DNA of 8,913 nucleotides. Source: an uncultured Clostridia bacterium (lineage in GTDB: Bacteria > Bacillota > Clostridia > Lachnospirales > Lachnospiraceae). Shown here in pieces: positions 1-5,839 of the stretch. The position numbers were made by a program, and so were the translations under genes. Position 1 is the first letter of the stretch. The number at the start of each line of letters is the position of its first letter. The notes beneath the pieces were generated by a model. The model was not told the origin of the DNA, did not search any database, and saw nothing but the letters and a program-made list of their open reading frames with translations. The stretch covers positions 1 to 8,913 of the forward strand of contig CAMOHF010000033.1 of the NCBI GenBank assembly GCA_946614685.1, read 5' to 3'.

Positions 1-649
1 CCCGGCCGGTATCGTGTACTCCACGGAAACCGTGAAGAAGCTTGCGGCAATGCTTGAAGAAAAGCAGAAAGCGTTTGGGCACGACATCTATCTGATCACG
101 GATGAGCCCTACAGAGAGATCGTATTCTCCGGAACAGACGCACCCTTTGTGTCCAAGTTCTATGCGAATTCTCTGTGCTGCTATTCCTTCTCCAAGTCCC
201 TGTCGCTTCCGGGTGAGCGTATCGGCTATCTGGCGGTGAACCCGGCCTGCAAGGATGCGAAGACCATCGTATTGATGAGCGGACAGATCTCGAGATTCAC
301 CGGACACAACTGTCCTCCGTCCATCATCCAGCTGGCGGTGGAGAAGGTGCTTGATATGACCAGCGATATCTCCGTATATGAAAAGAACAAGGAGATCCTC
401 TACAAGGCACTTACCGATATGGGATACTCGGTTGTGAAGCCGGGCGGAACCTTCTACATGTTCCCGAAGTCTCTGATTCCCGACGCCAATGAGTTCTGCT
501 GGACCGCAGCGAAGGAGCTGAATCTGATCCTGGTTCCCGGCGACAGCTTCCTCTGCCCCGGCCACTTCAGAATCTCTTATTGCGTCACTACGGATATGGT
601 GGAACGCTCGCTTCCGGCCTTTGAAAAACTTTACAAAATGTACAAATAA
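1..649 (+). CDS. PLP-dependent class I aminotransferase, C-terminal part (5' end outside window)
   Basis: Transfers an amino group between an amino acid and a 2-oxo acid using pyridoxal phosphate (PLP); a cytosolic enzyme of fold type I. The first full codon is at 2, and the frame is open to the left edge, so the N-terminal part is missing; 215 codons remain of a family that usually has about 390-400 residues. The visible part begins inside the NP(A/S)G motif (PAGIVYS). It continues with DEPYR (codons from 101; Asp and Tyr contact the PLP ring), the Schiff-base motif SFSKSLSLPGERIGY with the PLP lysine at 194-196, and FRISYCV near the end, whose Arg (569-571) should bind the substrate carboxylate. 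A GTG at 14 could be mistaken for a start, but it lies inside the conserved fold. The motifs resemble the aspartate aminotransferase-like group, but the substrate cannot be read from this fragment. The gene end carries the promoter for malQ. Confidence 0.93.
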   Translation, partial: PAGIVYSTETVKKLAAMLEEKQKAFGHDIYLITDEPYREIVFSGTDAPFVSKFYANSLCCYSFSKSLSLPGERIGYLAVNPACKDAKTIVLMSGQISRFTGHNCPPSIIQLAVEKVLDMTSDISVYEKNKEILYKALTDMGYSVVKPGGTFYMFPKSLIPDANEFCWTAAKELNLILVPGDSFLCPGHFRISYCVTTDMVERSLPAFEKLYKMYK

Positions 650-658
650 AGCTATAAT
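630..658 (+). promoter_or_regulatory. Sigma-A type promoter for malQ and downstream genes
   Basis: The -35 box TTTACA (630-635, 5/6 to consensus) and a perfect TATAAT (653-658) are separated by exactly 17 bases. The -35 box lies in the last codons of the aminotransferase gene. Transcription would start near 665 and give a leader of about 50 bases before malQ. This suggests that malQ and the three genes behind it can be expressed independently of the aminotransferase. Confidence 0.8.
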
Positions 659-675
659 AAAATTTGTGTTTTTAA

Positions 676-689
676 GCGGACGGATCCGC
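676..689 (+). other. Small hairpin in the malQ leader
   Basis: GCGGA (676-680) and TCCGC (685-689) can pair around a CGGA loop. A run of T before the stem and a run of A after it could extend pairing with two unpaired bases. It is not a terminator for the upstream gene because no T tract follows. It lies 14 bases before the malQ SD and could be a weak leader structure or chance. Confidence 0.3.
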
Positions 690-703
690 AAAATAAACCC
701 CAT

Positions 704-708
704 GGAGG
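704..708 (+). promoter_or_regulatory. Ribosome binding site that sets the malQ start at GTG 717
   Basis: GGAGG at 704-708 is followed by an 8-base spacer and then GTG at 717. The nearest in-frame ATG, at 702, sits just before this site and has no SD of its own, so it is a less likely start. Confidence 0.7.
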
Positions 709-716
709 ATGAAATC

Positions 717-2228
717 GTGAAACCGAAAAAGTATGCAGGCATACTGTTACACCCCACATCGTTTCCGGGACCTTACGGTATCGGCGATCTGGGTCATCAG
801 GCATATAGATTTGTGGATTTTCTTGAGCGCTCCGGTATGAACTGCTGGCAGGTGTTACCCCTCGGCCACACGGGCTTTGGCGATTCGCCCTACCAGCCCT
901 TTTCCGCATTCGCCGGTCAGCCACTGATCATCAGCGTAGACAAGTTAAAGGAATACAGACTTCTGCTTGATTCCGACTTTACGGAGATGCCGGCATGGAA
1001 TCCCGAGCAGATCAATTACGGCGATCTGATCGAGTTTAAGACAGGACTTTTCAAGAAGGCATACGACCGTTTCCTGGACAAGAATTACGATGACGGCCTT
1101 TCCAAGGACGCCGAGCTGATGAAGCAGTATCGTGATTTCTGTGACAACACCGTATGGCTTGATAATTATGCGCTCTTTATGGCGGGTAAGGATTATCATC
1201 AGGGTATGCCCTGGTATATGTGGGAGGACGATTTAAAGAAGCCTTCCAAGACAGTGAAAGAAAAGTGGATGAAGAAGCTTTCCCGCGAAGTGGGATACTA
1301 TAAGTTCCTTCAGTTCCTCTTCTATACACAGTGGACTGCGTTAAAGAAGTACGCGAATGACAAGGGCATTTCCATCATCGGCGACATCCCGATCTTTATG
1401 GCATGGGACAGCGTGGATGTATGGGCGCATCAGGATCTTTTCCTGCTCGATACCAAGGGCTATCCCAAGGTGATCGCGGGTGTGCCGCCTGATTACTTCT
1501 CTGCAACCGGTCAGCTGTGGGGCAACCCCTTATACAACTGGAAGAAGCATACCGCAACGGGTTACGAGTGGTGGCTTGAGAGGATCAAGCACCAGCTCCA
1601 GCTCTCCGACTTCCTCCGTATCGACCATTTCCGAGGTTTCGATACCTTCTGGGCCGTACCCTACGGCGAGGAGACGGCGGTGAACGGCAAGTGGGTGAAG
1701 GCGCCCGGCGTGAACTTCTTTACACACCTTGAGGCGACACTCGGTTATCATCTTCCCATCATCGCAGAGGATCTCGGTGAGATCGACGAGTCCGTTACGG
1801 AACTCAGAGAGAAGATGGGATTCCCGGGTATGAAGGTTCTGCAGTTTGCCTTCGAGAACCCGAACGAGAATGATTTCCTGCCGCACAACTATGACAGAAA
1901 CTGTGTATGCTACACCGGTACACATGACAATGATACGACACTCGGCTGGTACAACCATGCTTACGAGGCATCGAAGGACAAACTTCGCCGATACTATTCA
2001 ACCGACGGCAACGACATTTGCTGGATCCTGATCCGTGCATGTTTCGGATCCGTGGCGAATATGGCCATCGTGCCGCTACAGGATGTCTTATGTCTTGATT
2101 CCTGGGCGCGTATGAACACCCCGGGCGTCGGCGAGGGCAACTGGGCTTGGCGTTACAAGGAAGAGTCTTTGGACAGGAATCTTGAGGCGCGCCTCTATGA
2201 GACCTGCAAGATGTTTGGCAGATACTAA
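717..2228 (+). CDS. malQ: 4-alpha-glucanotransferase (amylomaltase, GH77)
   Basis: Transfers alpha-1,4-glucan segments between maltooligosaccharides and releases glucose; it acts in the cytosol in maltodextrin or glycogen breakdown. The 503-residue product has the usual MalQ length. Family signatures run in order: HPTSFPGPYGIGDLG near the N terminus, WQVLPLGHTGFGDSPYQP, GDIPIFMAWDSVDVWAH, GVPPDYFSATGQLWGNPLYNW, then the catalytic set. The nucleophile is Asp303 in LRIDHFRG, the acid/base Glu351 in IIAEDLGE, and the transition-state stabiliser Asp404 in YTGTHDNDT. The GTG start at 717 is chosen because GGAGG sits 8 bases before it; an ATG at 702 (508 residues) is the alternative. It is the first gene after the promoter at 630-658 and ends 12 bases before the acyltransferase gene. 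No glycogen phosphorylase or maltose transporter gene is in the window. Confidence 0.96.
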   Translation: MKPKKYAGILLHPTSFPGPYGIGDLGHQAYRFVDFLERSGMNCWQVLPLGHTGFGDSPYQPFSAFAGQPLIISVDKLKEYRLLLDSDFTEMPAWNPEQINYGDLIEFKTGLFKKAYDRFLDKNYDDGLSKDAELMKQYRDFCDNTVWLDNYALFMAGKDYHQGMPWYMWEDDLKKPSKTVKEKWMKKLSREVGYYKFLQFLFYTQWTALKKYANDKGISIIGDIPIFMAWDSVDVWAHQDLFLLDTKGYPKVIAGVPPDYFSATGQLWGNPLYNWKKHTATGYEWWLERIKHQLQLSDFLRIDHFRGFDTFWAVPYGEETAVNGKWVKAPGVNFFTHLEATLGYHLPIIAEDLGEIDESVTELREKMGFPGMKVLQFAFENPNENDFLPHNYDRNCVCYTGTHDNDTTLGWYNHAYEASKDKLRRYYSTDGNDICWILIRACFGSVANMAIVPLQDVLCLDSWARMNTPGVGEGNWAWRYKEESLDRNLEARLYETCKMFGRY

Positions 2229-2240
2229 GGAGAACTGCAA

Positions 2241-2969
2241 ATGCGTACTGCACTTGTTTTTATCGTATTGATCCTGGCTCCGATCTTCTGTCTTCCCATC
2301 CACATTTATCTGTGGGCCGTGCGAAGAAAGGATCATGAAAAGGGATGGCGCAAGGCGCACAAGCTGGTTCGGTGGTTTTTCGGAACCGAGCTTAAGGCGG
2401 CCGGCATAAAAATCGATATCGTCGGACGGGAACATATCCCCGAGGGACCGGCGCTCTACGTCGGAAACCACAGGAGTTATCTGGATATTCTGTCGCATCA
2501 TCAGGCACTGAACCGTCCTGTGGGCTTTGTCGCGAAGTCCGAGATGGAAAAGTGGCCGCTGCTTCCGCACTACATGCGGGATATCGGATGTCTGTTCCTG
2601 AATCGTACGGACATCAAACAGGGTATGGAAACCATCAAGCAGGGAGCTGCTTACCTTTCCGAGGGACATTCCATGGTTCTCTTTCCGGAGGGAACCAGAA
2701 ACCATGAGGATACCATGCTTCCCTTCAAAGAGGGCGGCTACAAGATGGCAGAGAAAGCGAAGGTACCCATCGTGCCTGTTGCCATCGTCGGTTCCGATGA
2801 TCTGCTTGAGATCTCAGGCAAAAAGGGCGTGAAGAAAGGGCATATCACACTGGTATACGGTGAGCCCATCGATCCGGCATCCATGCCCCCGAAAGAGCGT
2901 AAGGCAATCTATGCCGAGATGCCGAATATGATACAAAACCTGATCAATACAGTTAAAACGGAGGATTAA
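2241..2969 (+). CDS. 1-acyl-sn-glycerol-3-phosphate acyltransferase (PlsC family)
   Basis: Probably adds the second acyl chain to lysophosphatidic acid to make phosphatidic acid, at the cytoplasmic face of the membrane. The 242-residue protein starts with a hydrophobic segment (about residues 4-26) followed by basic RRK. It then shows the acyltransferase blocks: NHRSYLD, with the catalytic HX4D pair His77 and Asp82; a KSEMEKWPLLPHYMRDIG-type block around 99-116; FPEGTR at 148-153, which binds the glycerol phosphate; and VPIVPVAI around 175-182. AGGAG at 2228-2232 lies 8 bases before the ATG. The gene follows malQ by 12 bases, and the next gene begins 4 bases after its stop, so it is in the same operon. 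Family members can use other acyl acceptors, so the exact substrate is inferred. Confidence 0.92.
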   Translation: MRTALVFIVLILAPIFCLPIHIYLWAVRRKDHEKGWRKAHKLVRWFFGTELKAAGIKIDIVGREHIPEGPALYVGNHRSYLDILSHHQALNRPVGFVAKSEMEKWPLLPHYMRDIGCLFLNRTDIKQGMETIKQGAAYLSEGHSMVLFPEGTRNHEDTMLPFKEGGYKMAEKAKVPIVPVAIVGSDDLLEISGKKGVKKGHITLVYGEPIDPASMPPKERKAIYAEMPNMIQNLINTVKTED

Positions 2970-2973
2970 TTTT

Positions 2974-3594
2974 ATGCATTGGTGGGTCATTCTACTGATT
3001 ATACTTGCAGTCATCGCTTTGGGACTGTTTCTCTTATACCGCTTCGGAAAGAAGCTGCAGGACAAGCAGCTTGCACAGAAAGAGCAGATGGTGTCCGCGG
3101 CTCAGCCCGCAACCATGCTGATCATCGACAAAAAGATGCTGCCGCTTAAGGAAGCGGGACTTCCCAAGATGGTGATGGAGCAGACACCCAAGCGCTATCA
3201 GAAGGCGAAGGTGCCCATCGTCAAGGCGAAGATCGGTCCGCAGATCATGAACCTGATCTGTGATGATGCGATCTTTGATGACGTTCCCACCAAGGGCGAG
3301 GTAAAAGCCATGGTGAGTGGTATCTACCTTGTCAGCGTAAAGAGTGTCCGCGGTAAGAAGAAAAACGCCGAAGCAGAAGAGGATACGAAAAAGAAGAAGG
3401 GCTGGCGTGCGAAGATGCGTGCCCGTCAGGTTGAGTATCAGCGTCAGTTAAATGACGAGATCCGTGCGAAGGAAGCTACAAAGCGTTCCAAGTCCGCATC
3501 CAAGACCTCTGCCAAGACTTCTGCTCCCGTGAAGAAAGAGCTTGATAAGAAGAGCAAAGAAAGAGCAAAGAAGATTACCGATGGTATCAAATAA
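2974..3594 (+). CDS. Lysine-rich single-pass membrane protein of unknown function
   Basis: I do not recognise a named function. The 206-residue protein has three parts. One transmembrane helix spans about residues 3-22 and is followed by RFGKK, so the positive-inside rule puts the rest in the cytoplasm. A compact middle region (about 45-125) contains the conserved-looking stretches LIIDKKMLPLKEAGLPKMVM and KVPIVKAKIGPQIMNLI and the end VKAMVSGIYLVSVKSV. A highly basic tail (128-206) is rich in Lys, Ser, Thr and Ala and is probably disordered or helical. From memory, similar proteins occur as conserved hypotheticals in Lachnospiraceae; this is not checked. GGAGG (2960-2964) lies inside the end of the acyltransferase gene, 9 bases before the ATG. 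The CPBP protease gene overlaps its last 14 bases. The tail could bind RNA or acidic lipids, but nothing in the sequence proves it. Confidence 0.85.
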   Translation: MHWWVILLIILAVIALGLFLLYRFGKKLQDKQLAQKEQMVSAAQPATMLIIDKKMLPLKEAGLPKMVMEQTPKRYQKAKVPIVKAKIGPQIMNLICDDAIFDDVPTKGEVKAMVSGIYLVSVKSVRGKKKNAEAEEDTKKKKGWRAKMRARQVEYQRQLNDEIRAKEATKRSKSASKTSAKTSAPVKKELDKKSKERAKKITDGIK

Positions 3595-4423
3595 ATTCAA
3601 ACAAATCTGTATGGTATTTGTACCGCTGCTTGTAGGACTTCTCCTGCAGGCGGCGGTTCATTTGATTGACGTGATCATCGTCTTTTTGAGGATGGCAGCA
3701 TCCAAGTCCGCAACACCTGCGGGAAGCACGGTTTCATCCCTGATGAACGCGGAGATGGCGCAGCCGATGAACATCGCCTACACGAATCTGGCGCTGCATC
3801 TGCTGTTCCTTCTGGTATTCGGACTGTGGTACCGTTACATCTTCATAAAAGAGGAGACACTTCCGACCCTTATTAAGTCGAACTTAAAGAAACTCGGCAT
3901 CTTGATACCGATCGCACTCACGATCGCCGGATGTGCGGCCCAGTATATGACGGACGCAGTCCTTACCTTGCTTCGGCCGATGCTTCCGGGAATCTTTGCC
4001 GCATACGACAAGGTGCTGGAGAGTCTGATCGGTGTGTCCTCGGCGTGGCCGTCCGTTCTTGCGGCATTTCTGGTTGCGCCTTTTGCAGAAGAGTTTTTCT
4101 TCCGCGGTGTGATCCTCGGATATGCGAAGCGACTGCTTCCGAAGACACCGGCGGTTTTACTTACGGCGCTCCTCTTCGGATGCTATCACGGCAATCTGAT
4201 CCAGGGCGTGTACGCAACCGTATTCGGTATCCTGCTCGGTTTTCTGGCGGTTCGGTTTGAAAGCCTGATTCCCGGGATACTCTTTCACATCTGCGTTAAC
4301 GGGTCCCTTCTCTTCCTGCCCGATCCCGCCCGCTTCGATACGCCCTTTGTGATTCTTACCGGAGTAGTCGCAACACTTGTTCTCGCAGGCGGAATCTTCT
4401 TTGTCTTTCGCAAAGAAAAATGA
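3581..4423 (+). CDS. CPBP-family intramembrane metalloprotease (CAAX/Abi type)
   Basis: A polytopic membrane protein of 280 residues with about seven or eight hydrophobic segments. The C-terminal half carries the CPBP (CaaX protease and bacteriocin-processing) motifs in order: AEEFFFRG with Glu170, Glu171 and Arg175; LLFGCYHG with His203; and FHICVNG with His236 and Asn240. All expected catalytic or metal-binding residues are present, so the enzyme looks active. Bacterial members are linked to peptide processing, bacteriocin immunity or protein turnover; the substrate here is unknown. The ATG at 3581 lies 14 bases inside the preceding gene and has only a weak purine-rich SD (around AAAGAAGA), which suggests translational coupling. 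An in-frame ATG at 3611 has no better SD, and the frame continues upstream only through a TTG at 3542 that lacks support. No clear terminator follows. Confidence 0.92.
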   Translation: MVSNKFKQICMVFVPLLVGLLLQAAVHLIDVIIVFLRMAASKSATPAGSTVSSLMNAEMAQPMNIAYTNLALHLLFLLVFGLWYRYIFIKEETLPTLIKSNLKKLGILIPIALTIAGCAAQYMTDAVLTLLRPMLPGIFAAYDKVLESLIGVSSAWPSVLAAFLVAPFAEEFFFRGVILGYAKRLLPKTPAVLLTALLFGCYHGNLIQGVYATVFGILLGFLAVRFESLIPGILFHICVNGSLLFLPDPARFDTPFVILTGVVATLVLAGGIFFVFRKEK

Positions 4424-4444
4424 GTAAATTATCCGTTTGGGTAG

Positions 4445-4473
4445 TAGATTTTGCGTCATGAATCTGTTATAAT
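4445..4473 (+). promoter_or_regulatory. Extended -10 promoter for the 133-residue membrane protein gene
   Basis: TGTTATAAT (4465-4473) is a perfect extended -10 element (TGnTATAAT). The -35 position with a 17-base spacer reads TAGATT (4445-4450), which is weak, as is common when an extended -10 is present. Transcription would begin near 4480 and give a leader of about 55 bases. Confidence 0.65.
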
Positions 4474-4483
4474 AGCACGGAAC

Positions 4484-4504
4484 ACCGGTTGGGGGGACAA
4501 CGGT
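4484..4504 (+). other. Leader hairpin with G-rich loop
   Basis: ACC and GTTG (4484-4486, 4488-4491) can pair with CAAC and GGT (4498-4501, 4502-4504), leaving one bulged G at 4487 and a GGGGGA loop. The hairpin lies just downstream of the promoter and 15 bases before the SD. Its left arm plus the first loop bases (4484-4493) are also complementary to the loop of the terminator at the end of the same transcript. Confidence 0.45.
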
Positions 4505-4535
4505 ACCCTACACACATTTAAGGAGGAGTTTAGTT

Positions 4536-4937
4536 ATGAAATTAACAAAAGCTGGAATTTGCAGAATTGTCGGAACAATTCTGGTTCTTATCGCCGGCAT
4601 CATGCCGTTCTACAGCGTAGAGTTCTTCGGCATGAAGGAGACTGTAAACTTATTCAAGCCCGATGGTATCGGTATTGCGATCCTTTGGCTTGTATTTGCA
4701 ATCGCATCTGTAGTAGTAGGTTTACTTGGAAAGGAAATGATCGCCAACATTCTTGCAATCCTTGCAGGTGCAGGTATGCTTCTTTCCTTCTTCAGCAACG
4801 CTAAGGATCTCAAGGATCTCGGCGAGCTTGGTGACCTTATCAACAAGGGCCTTGGATACTGGCTTGCACTTATCTCCGGAATCATCATGATTCTTGCAGG
4901 TGTGCTTGGCTTCATCCTTAAGGAAGACGCAGAGTAA
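4536..4937 (+). CDS. Small four-helix membrane protein of unknown function
   Basis: I do not recognise this 133-residue protein. It has four hydrophobic segments (about residues 10-27, 45-65, 68-86 and 106-128), a basic start (KLTKAGICR) and an acidic end (KEDAE). The predicted topology has both ends in the cytoplasm. The outside loop between helices 3 and 4 contains a three-residue periodic stretch, KDLKDLGELGDL (90-101). The start is secured by AAGGAGG (4520-4526), a near-perfect SD 9 bases before the ATG. The gene is monocistronic, with its own promoter upstream and a strong terminator just after the stop. Its codon choice (many GTA, GCA, CTT) resembles that of pgi, which together with the strong SD suggests high expression (inference). 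No signal peptide cleavage site, catalytic motif or cofactor site is visible. Confidence 0.85.
   Translation: MKLTKAGICRIVGTILVLIAGIMPFYSVEFFGMKETVNLFKPDGIGIAILWLVFAIASVVVGLLGKEMIANILAILAGAGMLLSFFSNAKDLKDLGELGDLINKGLGYWLALISGIIMILAGVLGFILKEDAE
4803..4820 (+). repeat. Direct tandem repeat of 9 bases inside the small membrane protein gene
   Basis: AAGGATCTC occurs twice in a row, in frame, encoding KDLKDL. The next six codons give GELGDL, so a (K/G)(D/E)L triplet is seen four times. This looks like a small in-frame duplication that has partly diverged. Confidence 0.75.
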
Positions 4938-4951
4938 TAGATTAAAACATC

Positions 4952-5011
4952 AGTTGGCCCGGGGCTTATATCCCAACCGGTAGAAAGCCCCGAGGCCAAC
5001 TATTTTTTTTT
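4952..5011 (+). terminator. Strong intrinsic terminator after the small membrane protein gene
   Basis: The left arm (4952-4967) and right arm (4985-5001) pair over 16 base pairs with a single bulged A at 4993; the right arm is followed by A and nine T (5003-5011). The loop is long (17 bases, 4968-4984) and contains CCCAACCGGT (4972-4981). The structure starts 14 bases after the stop codon. GTTGG in the left arm could also pair with CCAAC in the loop, giving an alternative fold. Confidence 0.93.
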
Positions 5012-5047
5012 AGAATATGACGATGACAGGCAGGATGTTTGGAGACC

Positions 5048-5839
5048 ATGAACAGGATTTTTGATACACATGTACATTACAATGAGGCGTGCTACGACGA
5101 GGACCGGGAGAGCTTTCTTGCGGACCTTGTCGCATCCGGGGTTTCCCGGGTTACGAATATAGCGACCAATGTCGTGACTTCTCTGGAGAATGATCTATAC
5201 ACAAGAAAGTATGATTTCATGTACGGAACCGTCGGTGCATTTCCCACAGAGGTGGACTGCCTTGCGGAACCGGGTGCCATGGACACCCTTGAGCGACTGC
5301 TTGCGTCGAACGACAAGCTGGTGGCGGTGGGGGAGATCGGCCTCGATTATCACTACGATGATGTGGAAAAATCCGTTCAAAAGGAGTACTTTGAGGCACA
5401 GATGGATCTGGCCCGCCGCGCGGATGTGCCCATCGTGATCCACAGCCGCGATGCCGCAAAGGATACGCTTGATATTATGCGCGGTGCACATGCGGAAGAA
5501 ATCGGCGGCGTGATGCACTGCTACAGCTATACGAAGGAGGTTGCAAGAGAGGTTTTAGACCTCGACTTCTTCTTCGGTATCGGCGGCGTCGTCACATTCA
5601 AGAATGCAAAGAAGTTAAAAGAAGCGGTGGACTACATCCCGCTTTCACATATCGTCCTGGAAACCGACGCACCATATCTGACGCCGGAACCCTTCCGCGG
5701 TAAGCGAAACTCCTCGGCTTACCTTAGTTACGTAGCGGAAGCCATCGCGTCGATCAAGGGGATCACCGCGGAAGAGGTATATGCGGCAACCTGGGACAAT
5801 GCATGCAGACTGTACAAAATAAGGGAAGAAAGCATATGA
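5048..5839 (+). CDS. tatD: TatD family metal-dependent hydrolase (DNase)
   Basis: A 263-residue TIM-barrel hydrolase of the amidohydrolase-like superfamily; family members are metal-dependent 3'-5' DNases or RNases with roles in DNA repair or turnover. The metal-site residues are all visible: His8 and His10 in FDTHVHYN, Glu96 in VGEIGLDYH, His132 in IVIHSRDA, His157 in MHCYS and Asp207 in LETDAPYL. Length is normal for the family. The ATG at 5048 fits the usual N terminus (MNRIFDTH), although the GGAG before it is only 3 bases away and AGGA (5032-5035) is 12 bases away; a TTG at 5039 is the only other in-frame start. The gene begins 36 bases after the preceding terminator and overlaps rsmA by four bases (ATGA), so the two are cotranscribed. 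No convincing promoter is seen in the short gap. Confidence 0.94.
   Translation: MNRIFDTHVHYNEACYDEDRESFLADLVASGVSRVTNIATNVVTSLENDLYTRKYDFMYGTVGAFPTEVDCLAEPGAMDTLERLLASNDKLVAVGEIGLDYHYDDVEKSVQKEYFEAQMDLARRADVPIVIHSRDAAKDTLDIMRGAHAEEIGGVMHCYSYTKEVAREVLDLDFFFGIGGVVTFKNAKKLKEAVDYIPLSHIVLETDAPYLTPEPFRGKRNSSAYLSYVAEAIASIKGITAEEVYAATWDNACRLYKIREESI

Noticed and set aside
3542..3580. TTG-started N-terminal extension of the CPBP protease
   Set aside because: There is no SD, and the extension is a charged stretch read out of the lysine-rich tail of the preceding gene; ATG 3581 is the simpler start.
4484..4981. 10-base inverted repeats flanking the small membrane protein gene as an invertible DNA element or small mobile unit
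   Set aside because: The repeats are short, the right copy lies in a terminator loop, there is no recombinase gene nearby, and no target duplication is seen. An RNA interaction or chance explains it better.
5035..5064. Nine-codon open frame overlapping the tatD start as a leader peptide
   Set aside because: Its SD spacing is poor, it has no biased amino acid content, and frames this short are expected by chance.
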